Notes: generated from the letters alone by a model not told the origin. Counted from the stretch's first letter, positions 35,801 to 47,900 are shown. The stretch: DNA of 64,000 nt from Tolypocladium sp. Sup5 PDA-1 (GCA_000750105.3 JPHH03000023.1:124001-188000), one strand, 5' to 3'. Numbers and translations: made by a program.

Positions 35801-38800
35801 CCGATGCCGTCTCGCAGTATGCGTCTCCCTTGTTTGAATCGCAGTCTAGCAAGAACATTGTCAACTTCCTCGAGGGGAAGAGGGTGGTCCGTATTCCGAT
35901 CGAACTGTCCGCAATCCCAACTTCATTCAAGGACACGACGAAGCTCAAAGTCTCCCGAGAAGACGGGCTACTCATTGCAACGGGCATTCTGACAGACAAG
36001 GAGCTGAGAGACGCATTGTCTCAGGGACGGCAACCAGGCTGGCGGAAAGCGCTTGAGAGTATCCGTAACCTCGCAAGAGACTTTTACTACAGCACAATGG
36101 GAGACATGCTGGACGGTTTGCCCGACGCGTCAGAGCTGGAGAGGGTCTTTCTGCAAGGTGATGATGTCGACTCTGGGACTGCACAACTGAAGCGTGCCAG
36201 GTTCCTGGAAACGTTTATACCGCTGTTACGAAAGCGTCTGGTTGCCAGATCAGTCCGTGAATTCGTCGATTCTGGTGCGCTTCAGGGCATGGCGCCTGAT
36301 GCCATTCGGATGATTCTGGCCAAATTCCCGCCCGTTACGCAGACACCAGGAGCCGTCTCGGAACAGACCATCGAAGAGAAATTCATGGCAATTCGCTCCG
36401 ATGTGTACGATTCGAGCGAGCCATTTGAAGGACATCTCATACCGGCGAGTACGGATTCATACCGCTTCGTTGCAGATGCAGGGTCCGGCTCCAACCCGAG
36501 TGTGACAATCGACAAGACAACATACACGTTCAAGCGTCAATTTGATAAATCCCAATTCCTCGTCACGGATGCAGTCGCTCTCACAGGCAGTCAGATTTAT
36601 GAATTTTCTGCCACATCCGGAATCGAGGGCCTGCAGTGGCGGGCTCTTCAGAACCAGCAGCAAACTATCCCGATCGATGCCTTGATAAAGTCTAGCACTA
36701 GTGAGGACTTGAGGACAAATCTCAGCTGGCTTACGAGGTTCCGCATGCTCATAGATCGCCTCCATTTAGATTCACGCGAGGTAAAGGCACTGGATACACG
36801 TGTCAGCTGGGATTTCATCGATTACATGATGAGCTACGTCGACCTCCGGGCATACATCGTCTCACAGCAGGAAAAGACAACAGAAAGCGCCGTAGCACAG
36901 AATCTACTCTCCGTCTTCCCACTCCGCATCGACCCCCTGAATGAGCCCCGATATAGCGCCACCGAAATATCCAACGCCACGGGTTGGCCTCTAGAGGACA
37001 TTCGGCCATACGCCTCTTTTACGCCCACAGACAGGGTCACATGGCGAGGTGTCCTGCAGATCAAATCACAGATCTCCATCTGCAAAAACTTGGGCGTTCT
37101 CGTTGACGACGTCTATCGCTGGGTCTCGGGTCGAGCCACCGACACCTTTGATGACAAGTGGGAGAGAGCAGACGAACTGACTCTTGTCTACACCCACACT
37201 CCTCGGATGTCACACGCGCAGTGGGAGGAGACGACGGCCGCCGCGGTCTATGATGAGTTACGTGATAATCACCGCAAGGCTCTTGTCGCCTTTCTGCTTC
37301 GGCAGACGTGGCTTCTGGATGTCCAAGATGTGGATGCCCTTTTCGAGTATCTCCTCATTGATACGCAGATGGGCGCCGGTTTGGAAACCTCGCGTACCAA
37401 GCAGGCCATTTCGACCGTGCAACTGTTTGTTCAGCGATGTCTACTGGGACTTGAGGACAGAGGGACGCTGAGAATCACCAATGTCGAGTCATTCATACAG
37501 AAATGGAACTGGATGTCCAAGTATCGCGCCTGGGAAGCAAATCGAAAGGTATTCATCTTCCCGGAGAACTGGATTGATCCCGCGTTCCGCGACGACAAGT
37601 CATCATCCTTTGAAGCATTCGAAAGCAACCTCATCAAGAGTCCACTCACCCAAGAGCACATCACCAGGGCCGTTCTCGACTATGTTCACGACGCCTACGA
37701 GGTTCGGTCGCTCTCTATAGAGGCAACATACACACAAAGGGGACCGATAGTTGATGGGAATCCAGGACCAATCGAACACATCCACTACATCGGCCGCACC
37801 GTTTCCACGCCTTACACGTTTTACCACCGGATATTCGCCCAGAAAGCCGGCACCTGGACTGCATGGAGGAACATCGACACACAGATCCCCGTTATTGAGA
37901 ACGACCCAGACGGCAGGCCCCTGGATCGCCCCGGTTCCTACATCATACCGTATGAGTTTCAAGGTCGGCTACTGCTCATATTACCACAGTTACTGGTCAA
38001 GAACAAGAAGTATGATGGGCAGAATGGCGGGGTCACGGTGACCAGCACATACGGTACAACAACCCTTAGTCCTCCCAAGGCTGGCGGTGTACAGAAGTAT
38101 TGGGAGATCAAGCTCGCATGGACCGAGTTCAGGAATAACAAGTGGTCGCCCAAGGTCCTGTGCCAATCGACTATCGAGTGTCAGGACGCCGTGCTCCCTA
38201 CCATTGATTACTTTAACTTCTTTGTCGGTCTCCCAAGCGAGATTCTTGACGTCTACCAGTACGAAGACAACTTGATCCGGTCAGTGTTGGAGAAGAGCAC
38301 CGGGGAAGAAACATTCTCAGTCTGGATCGATCATTTTTATCACGGGCATGTGGGCGCATTTATGTGGCAAAACGGCGGCTTGGAGTTATTTAAAACGGAG
38401 AAGTACCAGATGGGGGACAGAGATGGACACTCCTTCTTCACCACCTTTCACAAGAATATACCCCAAGGCCGCCAGGATCTATGTGTCTTCGAGACAAGCT
38501 ACCTCTGCCGCAACTTCACGGTGTCATCTCTCCCTTATACGTATGATGAAAGCCCTCTGAGGTCGCCGGACGCGGCTGATGCAAGGACAACGAATAGTGA
38601 CTATTGCTATCAGTTCAGAAATGTCCTGGTACCAAGGCTCATGCCCATGCTAGATACGAAAGGTGTCTTTGGTGCGATAGCGGAGTTTGGAGCAAACATA
38701 GGAAGCTCTGAGGTCGAGACCGAGAGGATTGAGGTTTTTGGTGGCACGCGTGTGGGACAGGGGGACGGATCGCTCCCCCACGAGCTTCGGACGCCAGTGG

Positions 38801-41728
38801 CCATCTACAACTGGGAGCTGGGATTTCAGTAAGTCTCTTTTCTTTTTTTATCATGTTTTGGCTCTGGACTTCTTCTCACTCTTCCACTCCTCTTCTCTTT
38901 GTTCTCATTTCCAAATTTCCTAGCCTATTCCTTTGATCTGAGAACTAACATCTCAAAGCATTCCCGCCCTGATCATGGAGCGAGCCATGGCCGCACAACA
39001 ATATGATATTGCACTCGAGTATGCAAGATACATATTGGATCCTCGACCAGCCAATGGTCGGGTCTCTTACTGGAAATGGCCACCCTTTGCCGAATTCAAC
39101 CCGGCATCGTCGACCATCACCGACGCGACCACAATCGAGGAGTGGAAGCTGAACCCATTTCAGCCTCATGTTATAGCCAGAGGTCGTCCTCTAGCCTACA
39201 AGAAATGGGTCGTCATGAAATACGTCGAGATCCTGATCGCCTACGGAGACTCTTACTTCCGACAGAACACCCTCGAGACCATCCCCATGGCCATCCAGCT
39301 CTACATCGAGGCGGCACACATCTTCGGCCCAAGAGCACAGAACGCTCCCGAGATTGGCCGCACACAGACCGACAGATACGGGGACCTGGAGAATTTCACT
39401 TTTGACGCGCTAAGCAACCTCAAAGTGGAAATGGAGTTTGTCTTCCCCTTTGCTGCCACCAATGAGTCCAAGTACGACGACGATACCATCATCCCGCTTG
39501 GGACTGCCTCCTCGGAGTATTTCAAATATTATTCAAACCCCAAGATGGTCGAGATGCGGGCCTTGATCGATGACCGCCTGATGAAGATTCGGAACTCGAT
39601 GGACATCAACGGAGTCAAGAGAAGGCTTGCGCTCTTTGAGCCCGCCATGGATCCTGGAGCCCTCGTAGCGGCCATGGCTCGATCAGGGGCGTCCCTTTCG
39701 AGTATTCTTAATAGCATGGACAGCCCCATGCCGAACTGCCGCCTGCGCCATATTCTTCCTACCGGCTTGCGTCTCTGCCACGAACTCAAGCACCTCTCCT
39801 TTAGATACATCAAAATCAAGGAGAGAGCCGATGCCGAGGAGCTTGCAGCGCTGAAAGCGAGTCAGCATACGGCAGTCCAACGCATCTTGACCGAGATGCA
39901 GAGCATGGAGATTGAAGTCGCCAAGAAAAAGTTGGAAGTGGCCGAAGACGACATTGACGCACCTCGCATGCGACTCAAGTACTACCGGCAATTGCTCGGC
40001 ATCTCTGACCTGAACTCGCTCCAGGAAACCCCCCAAATGATTCAGCAACCATCGGAAAGTGATGATCTCAGGAGGACCCCGCTAGATGAAGCGGAAGAAA
40101 GCAATCACCTTAAGGCGGTGGTACTCACACAGGCAGGGGAGGGCCTAGTGGCCGTCACCGGGCTGATGTTTCTGATGCCCGGCTTCTCCGAGATGATTCA
40201 ACCCTTCGGAATGGGTGCCGAGATCAAGTTCGACGCCAAGAACGTAGGCAAGGGCATCAAATATGCCGCAAAGGTTATGAAGGTGGTGGCCAAAGTTGCC
40301 GAATTCAAAGCCAAAGCGGCGGAACGCGCCGGCGAACTAACAAGACGGCGTCAAGAGAATACCCTCGAGGCCAACGAAGCCGTGTACGAGATCAAGAATA
40401 TGCAGCTCAAGATCAAGGCTGAAGAGAGCAAGATTGCCGCCGCCGAGCACAAGCTGGAGTCGCACAAGAAGTTTGTGGAACACGCACTCGAGGTTGAGGA
40501 CTTCCTCCGCAGCAAATACACGAACAAAGAGCTCTACACCTGGCTCGATAGTACCTACAAGAACTTCCAATACCAGTCTTACAACCTGGCGTACGATATT
40601 GCCAAGAGGGCGGAGAAGGCATACCAGTTCGAAACCGGGGATGATAGTGTCAACTTCATCCAGTATGGGTACTGGGATGATGGCCGAAACGGACTGGGCT
40701 GCGCAGAGGGACTCTATCTCGACCTTAAGAAGCTTGAACAGGCACAGCTCACCAGCAGGCCATACGATTTCGAGATCGTCAAAAATGTCTCTCTTCGCGA
40801 GGTGCAGCCCCTGCAGCTCCTCCTCTTGCGTGAGACTGGCTCTGCCATATTCGACATTCCTGAGCTGGCGTATGATCTGGACTTCCCCGGCCACTACTTC
40901 CGGCGCCTCAAGACCGTGTCAGTTACGGTCCTCTGCACAGTTGCACCAAACACTGGCGTGTGCTGCACGCTGAAACTGCTAGAGAACAAGTACCGGACCA
41001 AGTCGACCGTCAGGAACGCGTCGCAATACGCTCAGCAAGTCCCCGACGCCTTCCGCAGCGACAAGATCCCCGTGGAGAGCATTGCCATCAGCTCTGGCGT
41101 CAGCGACTCTGGTACGTTCCAGCTTGACTTTGACGGCGAGCACTTCCTACCTTTCGAGGGGGCTGGTGCCATCAGCAAATGGAGTCTTGAATTTCCCACC
41201 GACTTCCGCCACTTCGATTATGAGACTATCACGGATGTCGTGCTAGAGATCAAGTACACATCAAAGGGTGCTGGTGGAACGCTCAAGACCAGCGCTGTTG
41301 CCGCTGCTCAAACAGCTTTGAAGGATGCCAGCAACGGCGGCCTCATCGCTCTCCTTGATCTCCGCAACGACTTCCCCGAGGAGTGGGCTACTTTCACAGC
41401 CGGCCAGAGTAACGATCATATCCTTGATCTTGCTAAGTTGAAGAGCAAGCTTCCCTTCTTCGCCCAAATCAAGAAATCATTATCGACAAATGTCTCCCTC
41501 CTCACCACAGACACCAATGTCGATGGAAGCGAGCTCAGCCTCCAAGGTGGTCGGGGCTCAGGACGGCAGTTTAACGGAGGGTCCCTAGACCATGGGTCTG
41601 ACCTAAGAAGGTTTGACTTGGACTTCCAGAACGAGATCAAAGCAGGCTGGAAGTTGACCTACTCGCATAGTGGCCCACGGCAGCCACTGGAGATGATGTG
41701 GATGGTTGTTGAGTATCACCTAGGCTGA
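32840..41728 (+). CDS. Tc toxin A-subunit (TcA)-like protein, apparently complete
   Basis: Three exons (32840-33332, 33461-38828, 38959-41728) join in frame to about 2,876 residues with no stop. Both introns (128 and 130 bases) have GTAAGT donors and CTAAC branch sites. In bacteria TcA forms a pentameric bell that binds cells, injects a channel and docks the TcB-TcC cocoon. Blocks seen here: the N-terminal shell region with SPSAYFVDLLELLK (near residue 393) and ENTNIAMPYLDLVNEV (near 444); an ABC-toxin-N-like helical region (about 1,040); a neuraminidase-like block with WNWMSKYRAWEANRKVF (about 1,510) and GRTVSTPYTFYHR; NPFQPHVIARGRPLAYKKWV after the second intron; a long coiled coil with an uncharged hairpin (about 2,250-2,500); and the TcB-binding part with ETGSAIFDIPE and DLDFPGHYFRR. 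There is no signal peptide and no repeat erosion, although flanking DNA is RIP-like. No TcB/TcC gene lies in the window. Horizontal origin from bacteria is inferred. Confidence 0.92.
33397..33425 (+). repeat. GA microsatellite inside intron 1 of the TcA-like gene
   Basis: An almost pure (GA)n purine run of about 29 bases lies mid-intron, before the branch site ggctaac at about 33437. It explains why this intron (128 bases) is longer than most others in the window. Confidence 0.85.
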
Positions 41729-42460
41729 AGACAATCTCTGTAGCAGATATGGCGCACGATAGTCAACGAGTTAGCGATTGCAAGAGAATCTATAGGCAGA
41801 GGGTGAATCATGGTGAGATTGAAGTCAACGGCGTTAAGATAACTATTGGCCACCAACGACCATCCCCTAATACTCGTGATTGTCTCGACTTGGTTGGACT
41901 TTGCCCGGCTCCTACGGTAGCAGCCACGATGAGCGCATGTGGCAGCGGCGTACGTTGTTGTCGCAGACTTGCCGCCATAGTGCCCTTTGCCACCTAAGCG
42001 ACGCTAATGCAGATTGCCCAGGACATATGCAGATGCAATACCGACTGGCCGATGGAAGATTTTAAGCCTGGGCCAAGCGAATGCGAATGTCCATCCGGTA
42101 TCACTTGCGTAAGTTGTTGATTCGATGCTGCTCCGAACTAAATACTGGTGCTAATAGCGCGGCGCCTTAGACACAGACTGGACTTGATACGTGGAATTCA
42201 GGCATCAAACAATGGGCGTGCCAATAGATAGCTTGGAGGCTATTGTATTGCATGCCACGCTGGTTGGAGACAGAAGTGCGTCAGCAGCAAGTTGGCTGCG
42301 CGGCCAAATGGCAACCCCCCAGGAAACGGATGATGGTGTAGCCTACCTATATAGTGCCGACGAGTTTCCACAAGACTAAAGTGTCAGACAATTGGGTCCA
42401 CGGCGTCCATCTTTGCCATCAGTCAATTGATGAGAATTATCTTAAAGAGCTCGAGCTCTG
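41729..42460. other. region downstream of the TcA-like gene
   Basis: No intact gene. Around 42005-42115 one plus frame gives a short cysteine-containing stretch (CRCNTDW, then ECECPSGITC) that could be a relic of a small secreted protein, but it has no start or signal peptide. Confidence 0.35.
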
Positions 42461-42593
42461 CCTTGCTGTTAGACGCATGATCACGCCGAACGAGATTCCA
42501 TTACGCAAGAAGGGATTGTCAGCCCGCTATGACGCGGCAAGGCGCATTGGCAAATTGCTATCGCGGCGGGATCGCAAGACTCGGTCAACCTGC
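42461..42593 (+). repeat. 133-base dispersed repeat, copy 2
   Basis: The partner of 31781-31913. In this copy the repeat runs directly into the ankyrin pseudogene; a shared gcatgggaagc word follows in both copies, after a 25-base insertion here. It may be the former 5' part of an ankyrin-protein gene family. That is inference. Confidence 0.7.
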
Positions 42594-42619
42594 GGCGCCG
42601 ATCACAAAGGAGGTGGGGC

Positions 42620-43500
42620 ATGGGAAGCCGCCTGCACCTGTTAGCAACAGAGGGACAGTGTGGATTACTACAGGTTCTGCTTGAGAGAATCAGGTGCAAC
42701 GCAAACCCGAGAAACAAACGCGGGCAGACACCATTATCACACGGGGCCAAGTCCGGCCATGCGGCGGCTGTGCGATTGTTTATGACTCGAGCCGACGTTA
42801 ACCCAGATACCAAAGAGAGAAACGGCAGAACAGCACTTTCATGGGCAGTAGAGAATGGGAGTAAAGCAATTGTAAAGCTACTTATGGCACGACTAGACGT
42901 TGTGGCGGATTCTTAGGCGAAGAGCGGCCGAACACCATTATCTTTCGCGGCCGAAAACGGGCATGAGCCGATAGTAAAAATGCTGGTGATGCGAAAAGAT
43001 GTCCGACTAGATTCCATGGATCAGACCGGTCGGACTCCACTCTTATAGGCGGCCAATAACGGACATGCTAGTATCGTGAAGCTACTTTTAGAATAACCTG
43101 AGGTATAATTCGACGACTTTAACTCGTATAGGACATGCCCTATATTTTAAGCAGCAGAGAATAGGCATAATATAGTTGTGAAGCTACTAGTAGACTATAG
43201 ATTCGAATCGGACTGGAATAGCGTTATGCGAGTAGTAGGCAAGAATGGCTATCTAACTATAGTAAAAGTGTTATAGGAGCGCGATAAGGTTCTAATGGAA
43301 TTTAAAAAAGATAGGAGCTACGCTACTACGCTACTATTATCGGCGGCGCGAGAGTGTTTAAAGATTTTCGATATATTACTGTATTAAGATGATGGAGCCA
43401 TTAACTAGAAAGACAATACTGGTCGCACGCCACTGTCATGGGCAGCCGAATATAGCCGTGAAGTAGTGGTATAGCTATTAGTGGAATATAATCAGGTGGA
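42620..43500 (+). pseudogene. decayed ankyrin-repeat protein
   Basis: About nine ankyrin-like units can be read with stops between them. The best are GQTPLSHGAKSGHAAAVRL, GRTALSWAVENGSKAIVKL, a GRTPL unit, NNGHASIVKLLLE, NRHNIVVKLLVD, and GRTPLSWAAEY at the 3' end. Stops fall where ankyrin repeats normally have Trp (L-S-W-A-A), for example TAG in cttataggcggcc near 43045, as expected from RIP-type G to A change. The first two units are clean and the later ones increasingly mutated. Ankyrin proteins of this type are often the C-terminal part of NLR-like fungal proteins, but no NACHT or effector domain is visible. Confidence 0.8.
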
Positions 43501-43531
43501 GATCGATTCGAGGGGTCTAGGGCTGGCCGTG

Positions 43532-43700
43532 GTCCCCTCTCCTCCCTTCTTTTTCCCTCATTTCCCTTCTTTCTCCCTCTCCCATCTTTTCCCCTCTCCT
43601 CCCTTCTTTTTCCTTCTTTTTCCTTCTTTTCCCCTCTTCTGCCTTCTTTTCCCCTTTCCCCTCTCTTTCCCTCTTTTCCCTTCTTTTCCCTTCTTTTCCC
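43532..43700 (+). repeat. polypyrimidine tract of about 170 bases
   Basis: The plus strand is almost purely C and T (cccctctcctcccttct, then many tttcccttctttt-like units). The complement is a matching purine strand. Such mirror-like homopurine tracts can form triplex (H-) DNA. The plus-strand frame across it (43481-43789) is low-complexity (Phe/Pro/Ser/Leu) and unlikely to be a gene. Confidence 0.85.
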
Positions 43701-43900
43701 TGAACGTCACGGTCGACTTGTACCTGATGGATCCAGGCTCTGTGCTGTCCTCCTACTACAATACTACTGTTCTCGTACTTATTGACTAATTGTTAAACCA
43801 GTCCGATGAGCTTCACATCTGCAGCGTCCCTAAAGTTTCGGTCAAGCAACGAGGGCAAGGAAAAATAGCGGTGTTCTACAGACTTTTGCAAGAGAGTGGA

Positions 43901-44996
43901 ATATTATCGCGTTGCGTTGCGTTATCTCATTCCAATTCAAGGGGTCAAATTCAGGGGTCAAATACCGCGTTTGGAGTCCCAAAAGTTCATCAATTCAGTG
44001 CATCTCGTTGTCTTTGCTAAAGGGGAATCCCGCCCTCTTTAGCTACCCTTTCCCTTGTGCCTGAAATAGCCCAAAACAGTAATCGTTCCATCCGTGTCTC
44101 AACCACCTTTTGCTGTATCAAGCAGGGTCTCAAGGGGCAGCCCCTGCAGCCTTCTTGACACAACACTCGATGCCCAAGAGCTGCCGTTCTATCCGACAAA
44201 TATAGAGACAAGAAGTCGAACACTATACTTCCGCTTCCATTCCGCTAAATTTCGCCGTTGTATTCTTTAACCTAGTCGAGGCGTCCTAACTGCCGTCCCC
44301 TTAATCCAGTCACTGCCCGTCTGTTAGCTTCCCTAGCGCTGGCTGCCTGGCCGTTATCTGTATGGCCGACGTCTGTCTGGCCGACGTCTGTCTGACCGTC
44401 GTCTGTCTGGCTATTATCTGTCTGGCTGTCGTCTGTCTGGCCGTCGACTGTCCCGCGATTGGTGTCTACTGTTGTTCTCTGATTGATAGAATTGTTGCCT
44501 TTAGATCGCCCCCATGGACCTAGAATGTCGCCCATGTTAACGTGCGTGGCGATGTAAGGATCATCTGGGTCGTTATGCTGGCTAGTAGACATTATAGTAT
44601 AGGGATTCGTAGTATTAAAGTCTTGTGAAAGGTAGTCTTAATGTGATAGCTCTTCATAGCATATATCTGTCGGATAGAACGGAAGCTCTTGGGCATCGAG
44701 TGTTGTGTCAAGAAGGTTGCAGGGGGCTGCAGGGGGCTGCAGGGGCCGCCCCTTGAGACCCTGCTTGATACAGCAAAAGGTGGTTGAGACTCGGATGGAA
44801 CGATATACTCTTTTGGGCTATTTCAGGCACAAGGGAAAGGGTAGCTAAAGAGGGCAGGATTCCCCTTTAGCAAAAGCACAAGCAGACAGACAGATGCACT
44901 GAATTGATGAACTTTTGGGACTCCAAACGCGGTATTTGACCCCTGAATTTGACCCCTTGAATTGGAATGAGATAACGCAACGCAACGCGATAATAT
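43901..44996. mobile_element. 1.1 kb foldback element with inverted arms over 300 bases
   Basis: The left arm 43901-44205 is the reverse complement of the right arm, about 44660-44996, nearly base for base. Outer ends read atattatcgcgttgcg and cgcaacgcgataatat; inner ends carry tctatccgaca and its complement. Differences are small: the right arm has an expanded gcagggggct run, and acaagcagacagacag near 44879. The middle is about 450 bases and encodes no recognised transposase. No clear target duplication flanks it. Its arms share words (ggggtcaaattc, ccctctttagc, atccgaca) with the MITE at 61564-61928, so it probably belongs to the same non-autonomous superfamily. Confidence 0.85.
44272..44592 (-). 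other. short open frame with a 15-base minisatellite, inside the foldback element
   Basis: A 106-codon frame on the minus strand, between the two arms. Its centre (about 44343-44452) is a run of 15-base units that read as five-residue repeats of the form G/S-Q-T-D-D/N/V. The start (MSTSQHNDPDDPYIATHV) is hydrophilic. I recognise no domain. It may be a chance frame through the minisatellite or a remnant of a cargo gene. Confidence 0.4.
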
Positions 44997-47900
44997 CAAC
45001 TTAATCAAATCATGTCAACTTGGAAATCACTGGAATTGATTTGATTGAATGGAAGAATCGACCGGTTTGATTGATTTGATTGGGGTGATTGATTGATTGA
45101 GTTGATTTATGATGAGCGCTGCCTTGGGAAAAGGACACACACCAAGAGGCGTATGATATGAATGTCGGGTGTAAGCCGTGAGCTGGGACAACGTCCGGTC
45201 ATAGCCTCCAATGCCTGAAATTATGTCCTGCCCAGAACACCATGTGACGAGGCCACTGCGGGCCCCCTGTTTTCTACTTAAAGGCGAGCTCACCCTATTC
45301 TCTTAACCAACAGCATGACCAAGCCATCCCTCAAGTGCAAAGAATGGCGCCGGCTACTCTAGGACATATCTTTGACTCCGGCGTAGCAATAGCTTTAACT
45401 TTGGCTTATATCGTTTGGGATACCTATACCTACGTTTGGCCGAAGAAGAAACTCTAGTGGCGGCTCCCTATCGGAGGTTGGGCGTTACTGTAAGTTGCTT
45501 TCGTGGTCCTTTTTATACTTGTAGAGCAACGCTACTTCGGGCAGCTTCCGCCGAAGCTTGAGGAACGATTTGGATGCATGTGGAGAGCCACTTGTGTCCT
45601 AGGCATCAGTGTCTTTGAGGTGAGCCAATGCCACTAGCAGGCTGCGAATCATGCTAATAGGACCTAGGCTGCTCGCTTCGCTCCGCTCCTCGAACCACCA
45701 TAGCTTAGCTTGTGTCGGTATAGTCACATCGTCATACCTCTCGAGGGCCTGATAGGAGGTGCTTTTATTATACTCGCGTGGTTTTTGCCTAGCATCGAAC
45801 TCATTCCTATCATCCCGCTCTGCTCATATACGACGATACTCGTCGTCGCTATAGTCTACCTCTAAGCAATAGCGGTAGACGTCCCCTCGGCGTCTGTTTA
45901 GACTCTGGTTCCTGCAACTACTATCTCTGCTTTATGTTCCCGGTTCTCAGTGGACAGCGAGGTGCCTGACCCTTCCGCGCCACACGATCATAGCATCCGG
46001 GTAGTCTTTTGGGTTAGTCTCGTGGTTGTCGTTCTATCGGCACTCTTGCTTATACTTTCGCTAGCCGGAGTCTTTACGTAATTAAATACCCTATAGTGTC
46101 TGCTCTGTGTGGTCATGCTTCGTTAGGCGGAGGGCGTCCGCTTCGCAAGGAAGGTGTGGAATAGGATGCGGACTTGGCTTAGACACTAGATTATCACGTC
46201 TTGGTATACCTATACCCTTAATATTAACTATTGGCGGCGAGGCCACCGGAACATGCCCTATCACATACTCTTCACCTGGCAGGTGGGTGTTCGGATATAT
46301 GCAGCTTGTTTTGCTCCGTGCCGCGAATAGGGATTATACTAAAATGACTTTGTACCTAGGTACGGTCAGGTCATGCAGCTCCGTCGGCTCCTAGTATAAT
46401 AGAGGCTACGTACCGGCAGAGTTAGCTTCCCTCCTAACTTATGCTATAAGTGTTGCTGGTTGCTCCTCTTTGTTCCTAGTTTTGTCTACTGCCCGTTAAA
46501 ACTCACTATTCGCTTGTCTGTGTTTGCTATACGGTAATAAATATGGGCTCGCTAGCCGACGTTACCCTTCCGCTAGACGACGACTTAGTGTCTCCCTTGC
46601 CCGGCTACCCGCTTGCCTCGACGCTAAGCAGCTCTTCGATACCGGTTACGTATTATAGCGGCAAGTCGCCTGTGAATTAGGCTAAACCCGATGCCGGTAG
46701 CAATAAGTCCCGAGGCTCGATGGTCCGCTGTCTAGGATGCGTGAGTCCCCCTTGTTGTGTCGTGGACGTGAGGTTGTTGATGCCGCTAACGGTGGCGGAC
46801 GGACTTAGAGACTCTAACCGTTATAATTATATAGTAGACCAGGTATCTCAAGTGTGACCGCCAAGAACCATGCGGTCGCTACGCCTCTATTAGGATCGAG
46901 TGCGTCTACGTCGGCTCGAGGCCAGGGTACAACTTTCGTCGGGGCTCTGCCCAGAAACCAAACAAAAGACAGGCAACTTCACCTCTGGACATAAATGGCG
47001 GCAGCACGACAGACCGTCCGATGCTCCTGGGCTTGCGGAGTGGCGCCCCCACTATGGACGGCAGTGGTAGCGGCTTCAACTCCGTGGCCATGGTGCCCGG
47101 GTCCCAGCACTAGCAGTCCGCACTAGGGCCTCCTAACACGCAGGTCTACAAAGACACGGTGCCACCCACCAACCTCAAGGTACGTTTAGTCACGTAAAGC
47201 AAAGACTTATGCTAATAGGATATAGTACTTCGACGGCCGATACTTGTCCCTTCTATAAGGAGCCGAAATAAAAAGCTAGGTCACGAGCTTCTGTTATAGC
47301 TTCTTGTTACTGTACCCGGTCTTGATACTAGACACGGTGTTAACGCTGGTATATTCGGCAGTCGCAAAGCCGCCTGGGACTATAGGATTGCAGCTAGCCT
47401 AGCGTCTAGTGGCTTTCCTTATCCTTAGGCTAGGTGCTATTGCATTTTAACCTATACGTTAATACCCGAAATAGACTACTAATCTTCTAGCGGACGCTGC
47501 GATACTGTATCTGGATTTAGTTATGGAGATTCGGGCTTGTCTCCTCGCTATTCTTTTACTAGTTTACTGCCCTTCTCTCGAAGATAGGTCTGAGTATTAT
47601 TTTATGCGCTCCGCCTACGAGAGGCTATAGGAGATAATGTAAGCTTGCCCCGTGATAATAACATCGCCTTGGCAATAACTAATAGGCAAATTAATAGGCA
47701 AGAGGATAAGGTAGACCTAGGTAACGCTAATAACCTTGCAATAGTTTGGGCGTTTGCTCTCCTCTATTTGTCTATGCAAACGGCTCCGTGGGGCGTTGAT
47801 ATATCTCGCTAACCATCTACTTATAGTGACCTCATGCCTAACAAGTACCTCCCTTACGTATAGTTAATCCTATAGCAACTGCTGCTACTAGGACTCCCAT

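Noticed and set aside
40337..40894. 185-codon minus-strand frame opposite the TcA-like gene
   Set aside because: Antisense shadow of the coiled-coil region, whose Lys/Glu codons give a Leu/Phe/Val-rich opposite strand.
43481..43789. 102-codon frame rich in Phe, Pro, Ser and Leu
   Set aside because: It is simply the translation of the polypyrimidine tract.
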